Of a DNA stretch of 40,978 bases, positions 29,146 to 36,526 are shown piece by piece. Below the pieces are notes generated by a model. It saw only the letters and a list, made by a program, of their open reading frames with translations. It did no database searches and had not been told where the DNA came from. Position numbers and translations under genes: made by a program. Positions within the stretch are counted from its first letter, which is position 1. Every line of letters starts with the position of its first letter. The stretch comes from Candidatus Rokuibacteriota bacterium (GTDB taxonomy: Bacteria > Methylomirabilota > Methylomirabilia > Rokubacteriales > CSP1-6), in the NCBI GenBank assembly GCA_003220495.1, contig QHSP01000067.1:1-40978 (forward strand), written 5' to 3'.

Positions 29146-30579
29146 ATGCGGCTCAGCTCCAAGATCTTCCTCGCCTCTGCCCTCGTCATCCTCGTGTTCG
29201 CGGGCGTCAGCGCACTGAGCCTGGGTGCCGTGGGCCGTCTGGTGTCCGTGAACCGGGAGATCTCAGTGAGCTCGATTCCGGCGCTGACCATCACGGCATC
29301 CGCCCGCGACGCGCTACCCAGGCTCCTCGCGCTCGAAACGCGAGCGCTGGTGCTGGGCGACCCGCGCTATGCGACCGCATGGACGGAGCTGGGGACGCAG
29401 GTCACGGAGGACCTCCAGCGGCTGGCCGACTATCCGCTCAGCCCGCAGGAGGCGCTGCACCACCGCGAGGCCAGCGCCGCGTTTGCGGAGTATCGACGCA
29501 CGGTGGAGGCGGAGCGCACGCTTCTCCGGCGCGGCGATCGCGCCGGCGCCCTCCGTCTCACCGAGACCACCGCGCGCGTGCTCGCTGAACAGGTCCGAGG
29601 GAACCTCGAAGAGGCGATGGCCGCGACCCGCTCGCGGGTTCTTGCGGCGCAGGCCGAGGCTGCGCGCCTGGAAACCGGCACGTGGACCGCGGTGCTGATC
29701 GCGCTGGGCGCAGCCGTCGGGCTGGCCTTATGCGGGACCGCCATCATCGCTCGACGGATGACGCGCTCGCTCGATCTCTTGTCTGTCGCCACGACAGAGG
29801 TCGCCGCGAATGCCTTCAGAGAGCCCATCGTGATTGAGAGCGGCGACGAAATCGCGACGCTCGCGCGGTCGTTCAACTTGATGGCGAGCCAGCTTCGTCA
29901 GGCGGAGGAAGCGAAGCGGGAGTTTTTCGCGACGGTCTCACACGAGCTTCGATCGCCGCTCACGTCGATCCGCGGCGCCGTCGACCTCCTTCACGCCGGC
30001 GATCCCGGCCCGCTCACGAAGAAGCAGGTGCGTCTCACCGACAGCATCGGACAGAGTTCCGAGCGCCTTCTCCGGCTTGCCAACCAGATTCTCGAAATGT
30101 CGCGCCTTCGCGCCGGAGGTGTCGAGCTCGACTGGAAGCCGCTCGACCTCGCCCGGCTGGTGGACCGTGTCGTCGAGGAGCTCCACCCGCAAGCCGAGGA
30201 GGCGGGTGTCGCGTTGGAGCAGGAGTGCAACGGGTCTGACTTCACGTACCTCGGCGATGAAGAACGGCTCTACCAGCTCGTCGTGAATCTCGGTGCCAAC
30301 GCAATCCGCTTTACTCCGCGCGGCGGCCGCGTGCTCGTACGGCTCACCGACGCGACCCCGGAGTTCGAGCTGCAGGTCGAGGACACGGGCGTGGGCATTC
30401 CTGCCGACGCACTGCCGAACATCTTCGACCCCTATCGACAGGCGCACCGAGATCGGGGTGGCACCGGTCTGGGCCTGGCGATCGTCGAGGGTGTCGCGAA
30501 GGCCCACCGAGGGCATGTAACGGCGGAGTCGCGCGAAGGAGAGGGCAGCCGCTTCACGGTCCTCCTTCCGCGCTCCTGA
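29146..30579 (+). CDS. Membrane sensor histidine kinase (4-helix sensor, HAMP, HisKA, HATPase)
   Basis: About 477 residues. The first helix (KIFLASALVILVFAGVSALSL) and a second near residue 185 flank a periplasmic, mostly helical region of about 150 residues resembling four-helix-bundle sensors. A HAMP linker follows (ARRMTRSLDLLSVATTEVA, GDEIATLARSFNLMASQLRQ), then HisKA with phospho-His266 in FFATVSHELRSPLTSIRG, and an HATPase (DTGVGIPADALPNIFDPY, GGTGLGLAIVEGVAKAHRG). No response regulator is adjacent on the same transcript; the nearest is the single-domain receiver at 32502. The ATG at 29146 gives a signal-anchor start; in-frame ATGs further up lack conserved sequence. Its 3' end overlaps the opposed repeat gene by 26 bases. 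Confidence 0.92.
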   Translation: MRLSSKIFLASALVILVFAGVSALSLGAVGRLVSVNREISVSSIPALTITASARDALPRLLALETRALVLGDPRYATAWTELGTQVTEDLQRLADYPLSPQEALHHREASAAFAEYRRTVEAERTLLRRGDRAGALRLTETTARVLAEQVRGNLEEAMAATRSRVLAAQAEAARLETGTWTAVLIALGAAVGLALCGTAIIARRMTRSLDLLSVATTEVAANAFREPIVIESGDEIATLARSFNLMASQLRQAEEAKREFFATVSHELRSPLTSIRGAVDLLHAGDPGPLTKKQVRLTDSIGQSSERLLRLANQILEMSRLRAGGVELDWKPLDLARLVDRVVEELHPQAEEAGVALEQECNGSDFTYLGDEERLYQLVVNLGANAIRFTPRGGRVLVRLTDATPEFELQVEDTGVGIPADALPNIFDPYRQAHRDRGGTGLGLAIVEGVAKAHRGHVTAESREGEGSRFTVLLPRS

Positions 30580-31910
30580 GTGGGGCGCGTCCACAGCGCT
30601 GGCGTTCAGAGTCGCGAGCCGCGCGGCCGTCGGCTCCAGGCTCCCGCTTCGGGGATCCGCCATCTTTCCGATCCAGCTTCATCACGGTGGCGAGGTTGTT
30701 GAGGTCTCCCGCGGCGATCACATCCCTTTTGCTGTCCAACGCCACCGCACGGCCTTCACCACCGACGAGGGACTGGCGCCACAGCTCCGCTCCGTTGGCT
30801 CCATCGACCTTTATCACCACGAACTGGTGCATGGCGCCGCCCGTGAAGCCTGTCGCCACGACATCCCGTGCTCGATCGACCGTGACCGCCGTGGCCGCGC
30901 CACCTGGAATGACATGCAGCCACACCTCCGCGCCACTGGCGCCGTCAAGCTTGACTACGGTAAAGTCCGTTCCAGCCCTTGTTGAACCCGCGGCAACCAC
31001 GCTGTCGTCCTCATCCACCGCGACCGCCCGGCCCCCGCCTACAGGATTCGCCCCAATCTGTCGACGCCAAAGCTCGAATCCGCTGACGCCGTCGTATTTG
31101 ATCACCATGAAGGTTGGTCTGGCCCCCGGGTTCGTAATGCCAACCGCCACGACGTTCGCGGCTCCATCGACCGCAACCGCCTGGGCTGCCGGGAAAATGC
31201 TGTCGTTGGACGCATCAGTGGCCTGGCGCCACAACTCGGCCCCGCTCGCCCCGTCAAACTTGATCACCGTCCACGCATGAAGGATGGACCGCCGCCGCCG
31301 TCGCGTAGTTGATGTGCCCAGCCCCCTTGATCGCCTGACGCCACAGCTCGGTCCCCCTGGACCCATCGACCTTGATGACGGTAAAGTCACTGCCACTCGG
31401 GGTGTTGATACGACCGGCGGCCACGACATCCCCTTCTCCATCCACCACGACCGCAGCGGCCATGCCAGTCGCCCCGTCGCCCACTATGACCTGGCGCCAC
31501 AGTTCCTCTCCGCTCACCCCATCGAACTTGATCACAATAAAGGACGGTCCAGTTGCGAGGGTACGTATGGCGCCCGCCGCCACGACATTCCCATCCTCGT
31601 CCACCGTCACCGCGTTTGCGCCGCCACCCGGAATGACCTGGCGCCACAATTCTGCCCCGCTGGTCCCGTCCAGCTTCACCACGGTGAAGTCGTTGCCAGT
31701 GTCGGTGTTGGTCGTAGCGCCTGCTGCCACCACGTTCCCGCATCCATCGACCACCGACGCATTGAACACACCACCGCCAGCAGTACCAGAAATGTCTGTC
31801 TGCCAGGCCCAGACCTCAGTCCTCGGGTAGAAAAAGACGAGGCCATAGGCGACGAACAGGGCGACGAGAGACATTGCCGGTGTGACGGAAACACGCGTTC
31901 GGCCAGTCAT
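30554..31910 (-). pseudogene. WRQ-repeat beta-propeller-like secreted protein gene, broken by a frameshift
   Basis: Two reading frames carry one repeat protein. The 5' part (31910-31254) has a signal-anchor (SLVALFVAYGLVFFYP) and three repeats of about 45-50 residues of the type VDxxGNVVAAG...FTVIKxDGxSGAELWRQ. It then runs into a stop shortly after ATAAAV. A different frame continues from about 31280 (AWTVIKFDGASGAELWRQ) with four more repeats down to 30554. At the junction about 16-20 residues of one repeat (the VDGxGDVVAAG half) are missing together with the frame change, so a small deletion is likely. The last 45 residues leave the repeat pattern and overlap the kinase gene. The repeats resemble PQQ/SBBP-type propeller blades. 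It could be a true decaying gene, a phase-variable locus or an assembly fault. Confidence 0.65.
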
Positions 31911-32247
31911 GTCAGTTCTCCGGCTGGTGAGTCACGTGGTGAGCAGCGAGTGCGGTCCCCCCCGGGCAAGGTAACGATAGTCTCAGTGGGCCGTCGTCGT
32001 GACACGCCCCTACATAGTCGTGAGACCCCCAGCTGGGAAAATCAGTAAGACCCCGGAATCCGAGGAGGAAATCCCTGATAGGGACTGGGGCATTTGCTCG
32101 GGCTACAACTCGTGGTATCGTCCCGGCCATAAAGGACCGCGGTATCGTTGACCTGGCCGCGGCGCTCCTCAGTCGGTACGTCTCGACCCGCCGGTAGTCT
32201 CTGGACACCCCGTCCAGGCGTGTTTCGGATGCGGAAGCGGGTGCCGC
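31911..32247. other. Gap of 337 bases between the repeat gene and the small protein/receiver pair
   Basis: No convincing gene is seen. It must hold divergent promoters. A perfect 13-base palindrome TCCCTGATAGGGA lies at 32072-32084, after a purine-rich CGAGGAGGAA. Short direct repeats GTCGTGA (near 32006 and 32028) and GGTATCGT (near 32113 and 32140) occur. I cannot assign any of them. Confidence 0.35.
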
Positions 32248-32505
32248 ATGGTCGAGATCGTCCTCAGCGAGCACCAAGTCGCCTGTCTGAAGGCTGCCGT
32301 GGCGCGGGGGTCTGCCGAGTATGCGGCGCTCGAGGCAGGCGACTACTTTGCCGGGAGCGAGATCACCCCGGAGCCGGTGGCCGTCACGTTCACGTGCTCC
32401 TTGCCACTGGCACAGCAACTGCTCGCCATCGCCCGGGCCTCGTGCCCCGATGTCGCGACTGGGATTTGCGCCGCGATCGACCAGCAGACGCATCCGGGAA
32501 CATGA
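32248..32505 (+). CDS. Small protein of unknown function upstream of a receiver protein
   Basis: An 85-residue frame, MVEIVLSEHQVACLKAAVARGSAE at the start, with one short hydrophobic stretch (VAVTFTCSLPLAQQLLAIA) that may be an amphipathic or buried helix rather than a membrane span. I do not recognise the family. It is supported as a gene mainly by its 4-bp ATGA overlap with the response regulator start and by the gap before it. It might be a partner or stability factor for that receiver. No clear ribosome site precedes the ATG. Confidence 0.5.
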   Translation: MVEIVLSEHQVACLKAAVARGSAEYAALEAGDYFAGSEITPEPVAVTFTCSLPLAQQLLAIARASCPDVATGICAAIDQQTHPGT

Positions 32506-32927
32506 CGATCAACCCGAAGGCAACGAAGCGGGTCCTGATCGTCGATGACCAGCCCCACGTGCTCGACGTGCTGCGGGAGATTGTTGGCTCCTTCCGGCAC
32601 CGGCACGCGTATGAGATCACGACGGCGCGCTCTGCCGCCGACGCGCTCGTCATCCTGCAACGTGAGCGCTTCGACCTCATTCTGATGGACATGGTCATGC
32701 CCGAAATAGGCGACCCATTGCTCACGAGACAGGGCATCGACCTGCTCAAGCGCGTCCGTGACCTTGGCGTGAATGCGCCGGTCCTGATAATGAGCGGAGA
32801 CTGGGAGAGCCGGAAGGAGGCCGACGCGCTGATCGAGGGGGCATTCGGTTATCTGCACAAGCCGTTCGATCTGCGCGAGCTGGATCATCTCGTCGCCCGC
32901 GCTATCGGGTGCGCGCCCCATCGCTGA
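32502..32927 (+). CDS. Single-domain response regulator (receiver only)
   Basis: A 141-residue receiver with acidic pair D15-D16 in VLIVDDQPHV, phospho-acceptor D63 in LILMDMVMPE, the switch Ser98 in LIMSGDWES, and Lys120 in YLHKPFD. No output domain follows. Between the aspartate strand and the next helix it has a longer loop (IGDPLLTRQGID) than usual. It would act like CheY or Spo0F, by protein contact or phosphorelay. Candidate partners are the histidine kinase at 29146 and the hybrid kinase at 3139; nothing in the sequence proves either. It overlaps the upstream small protein by ATGA. Confidence 0.93.
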   Translation: MTINPKATKRVLIVDDQPHVLDVLREIVGSFRHRHAYEITTARSAADALVILQRERFDLILMDMVMPEIGDPLLTRQGIDLLKRVRDLGVNAPVLIMSGDWESRKEADALIEGAFGYLHKPFDLRELDHLVARAIGCAPHR

Positions 32928-33020
32928 GCCCGACGGCATCGGCCACGCCACCTGCGCGTGGGTGATCCCGGCTGCCTCGTAGCCCAACCGGACACGGCTC
33001 GATCGACGGGAGAAACGAGC

Positions 33021-33638
33021 ATGGCGATTGCCTTACGCACGCTGGGAGTCGTGGTTGTCGCTCTCGTCGCGGGGACCGCCTGGTCGCAGACGTCACCGTC
33101 CGCCGGCGAGGTGCTGAAGCTGCTGCGCGGCGGTGGATACGTCATCGTGTTCCGCCACGGGGCCACGCATGCCGACCAGGCCGACACCGACCCGCTGAAT
33201 CTCGACAACGTTGCCAAGCAGCGGCAGCTGAACGACAAGGGCCGCGCCGACGCGACGGCGGTCGGCGAGGCGTTCCGCGGCGCCGCGATCCCGGTCGGGA
33301 AGTCGTACTCCAGTCGCTTCTACCGCGCCGTGGAAACCGCGCGGCTGATCGGCGGCAAGGAGCCGCAGACCACGCCCGATATCACCGAGGGCGGCCAGGT
33401 CGTCAGCCCGAATGAGAACACCCGTCGGACGCAGGCGCTCCGAGCGCTCGTGGCGACCGCGCCGGCTCCCGGCACGAACACGCTCATCGTCACGCACAAG
33501 CCGAACATTCTCGACGCGTTCGGCAAGGACTGGTTCGAGATCAAGGAAGGCGAGGCCTCGATCTTCAGGCCGGAGGGCAACGGATACGCGCTGGTCGCCC
33601 GGGTGCAGATCAGCCAGTGGGCGACGGCGATGAAGTGA
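33021..33638 (+). CDS. Exported histidine phosphatase family protein
   Basis: A 205-residue protein with a signal peptide (to about residue 22, cleavage near AWSQ) and the RHG motif of the phosphoglycerate-mutase-like superfamily (R45-H46-G47 in VIVFRHGATH). Further active-site parts are SSRFYRAVETARL and the second histidine in IVTHKPN. Periplasmic members are generally phosphatases of uncertain substrate. A GGGAG site lies eight bases before the ATG. It ends 18 bases from the convergent LysR gene. Confidence 0.9.
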   Translation: MAIALRTLGVVVVALVAGTAWSQTSPSAGEVLKLLRGGGYVIVFRHGATHADQADTDPLNLDNVAKQRQLNDKGRADATAVGEAFRGAAIPVGKSYSSRFYRAVETARLIGGKEPQTTPDITEGGQVVSPNENTRRTQALRALVATAPAPGTNTLIVTHKPNILDAFGKDWFEIKEGEASIFRPEGNGYALVARVQISQWATAMK

Positions 33639-33656
33639 CTGGCGGCCCTCCGCCCG

Positions 33657-34550
33657 CTAGGCGAGCGATCGGCGCAGGTCGTCGAGCGTGCCGAGGAAGG
33701 CGTCGAGCACCGGCGTCTTCGGCTTGTCGCGCCGGAGCACGATCCCGATCTGGCGGAAGAGCGGTGGCGCGAGCTTCACCGCGCTGAGCCGCCTCGCCCG
33801 GACCTCGGCCTTGGCGGCGAACCACGACGTCACCGACAGCCCCAGCCCCGACTCGACGAGCTTCTTGATCGCCTCCGTGTTACCGAGCTCCATCGGCAGC
33901 GCCGGCACGGCGCCGCCCCGCTGAAACCACTCGTCGATGACGCGACGAAGCGTCGCCCCCTGCTCGAACAGGATCAACGGCTCACGCGCGAGCTCGGCCG
34001 CGGTCGCGCGGGAGTGTGGCCAGCGGCGGCCCGGCGGCCCGATGGCCACGAGCTCGTCGCGATGGAGCGCCGTCACCACCAGCTCGCGCTCCCGGACCGG
34101 CAGGCTCACGATCCCCACATCGAGCTCGTTGGCCACGACCGCGCGCGTCATCTCCGGCGCGTTGCCGGTGACGACGACGAGCTCGGTCTTGGGATAGCGC
34201 GCCCGGAACCGTCGCAGCGCCGACGGCAAGAGGTAGATGCTGAACGACGCGCTGGTGCCGAGCCGGATGCGCCCGGCCACGATCCCCCGCAGCTCTTGGA
34301 CGAGCTCGAGGCCGCGCTCGAGCTCCCGCATCGCGCGACCGGCGTGCGCCAGGAGGAGCTCGCCCGCCTTGGTCGTGTAGGTCCGCTTGCCGACGCGCTC
34401 GAGCAGCGCGAGCCCGAGCTCTTGCTCGAGCTGGCGGACCTGCATGCTGACGGCCGGCTGCGTGAGCCGGAGCTCACGCGCCGCCCGGGAGAAGCTCCCG
34501 TGGCGCGCGACCGCGGCGAGCGTCTGCAGATGCGCGAGCTGGATGTTCAC
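33657..34550 (-). CDS. LysR-family transcriptional regulator
   Basis: A 297-residue LTTR. The N-terminal winged helix-turn-helix reads LQTLAAVARHGSFSRAARELRLTQPAVSMQVRQLE, followed by the linker helix and a periplasmic-binding-protein-like effector domain (GTSASFSIYLLPSALRRFRARYP, ELDVGIVSLPV). The part resembles CysB/CbbR-like regulators; CbbR members often start GTSxxxxxYxLP. The start is a GTG at 34550; an ATG at 34766 lies beyond the promoter. No ribosome site precedes the GTG, and the promoter found upstream predicts a leader of only about eight bases. It is divergent from a GNAT gene and an aminotransferase, the likely targets along with itself. Confidence 0.92.
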   Translation of the reverse strand: MNIQLAHLQTLAAVARHGSFSRAARELRLTQPAVSMQVRQLEQELGLALLERVGKRTYTTKAGELLLAHAGRAMRELERGLELVQELRGIVAGRIRLGTSASFSIYLLPSALRRFRARYPKTELVVVTGNAPEMTRAVVANELDVGIVSLPVRERELVVTALHRDELVAIGPPGRRWPHSRATAAELAREPLILFEQGATLRRVIDEWFQRGGAVPALPMELGNTEAIKKLVESGLGLSVTSWFAAKAEVRARRLSAVKLAPPLFRQIGIVLRRDKPKTPVLDAFLGTLDDLRRSLA

Positions 34551-34564
34551 GTGGAAGAGGTCAA

Positions 34565-34593
34565 AAAATACCTGATCGTAACGATCAAGACAA
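34565..34593 (-). promoter_or_regulatory. LysR promoter with a palindromic operator filling its spacer
   Basis: On the minus strand, -35 TTGTCT (34593-34588) and -10 TATTTT (34570-34565) are 17 bases apart. The spacer holds a perfect 15-base palindrome TGATCGTTACGATCA (34587-34573). Its core has the T-N11-A form of LysR-type operators. Binding there would block RNA polymerase, fitting autorepression, and the same site could control the divergent GNAT gene, whose start is 85 bases away. Confidence 0.6.
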
Positions 34594-34671
34594 TTGATTT
34601 TGCTGATAGTACGAGCTGGCGCATGATGCGGCGCATGGACACGAGCGACCGTCTGGACCGCGCCCGGCTCG

Positions 34672-35268
34672 ATGCGGGGCGCCGGAGGCTCCTTCGCCTC
34701 GCTCACGCCCTGCCCGTCTCCGCGTCCGCGTAGCGGCGCGCCGGCCGATCGCGTCGAGCTCCGCACCGCGCGCGAGGCGGACCTCGCTCAGATCGCCGCG
34801 ATCTGGAACGACGAGGTCCTCGGCACCGACGCGACCACCGACACCGAGCCCAGGGATCCGGCCGCGCAGCGCGAGTGGTTCGCGCGGCACACGGAGCGCT
34901 ATCCGGTGGTCGTGGCCACGATCGGCTCGGAGAGCCCCGAGCGCGACGGCGACGTCGTCGCCTACGGGTCGCTCTCGCCGTACCAGCCGAAGCCGGCCTT
35001 CGCGCGAACCGCCGAGGATTCGGTCTACGTCGCGCGGGATCACCGCCGCGCTGGGCTCGGCGGCTTGATCCTCGCCGAGCTGATCCGGCGCGCGCGGGCG
35101 CTCGAGCACCACTCGATCGTGGCGCGGATCACCGCGAGAAACGCCGCGTCCCTCCGCCTGCATGCGCGCCACGGCTTCGAGCTCGTCGGCGTCGAACGCG
35201 AGTCGGCGTTCAAGCTCGGCCGCTGGCACGACGTCACGATCGTGCAGCGCCGCCTCGATTCGCGCTGA
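34672..35268 (+). CDS. GNAT acetyltransferase (phosphinothricin acetyltransferase-like)
   Basis: A protein of up to 198 residues. The core resembles the PAT/RimI-like group: [48 protein letters not shown], the acetyl-CoA loop [23 protein letters not shown], and [36 protein letters not shown]. Members acetylate amino groups of amino acid analogues such as phosphinothricin or methionine sulfone. The ATG at 34672 adds a proline-rich stretch before the conserved core; no other standard start is closer. It is divergent from LysR and followed 67 bases later by an aminotransferase. Confidence 0.87.
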   Translation: MRGAGGSFASLTPCPSPRPRSGAPADRVELRTAREADLAQIAAIWNDEVLGTDATTDTEPRDPAAQREWFARHTERYPVVVATIGSESPERDGDVVAYGSLSPYQPKPAFARTAEDSVYVARDHRRAGLGGLILAELIRRARALEHHSIVARITARNAASLRLHARHGFELVGVERESAFKLGRWHDVTIVQRRLDSR

Positions 35269-35335
35269 TCGAACGGCCGCGCCGAGCGCCGAGGCCGGGC
35301 GGCTCCAACCCATTCACCAGCTACAGGAGCGTGTC

Positions 35336-36505
<1,170 letters not shown>

Positions 36506-36526
36506 CGGAATCGAAGGACGAACGAG

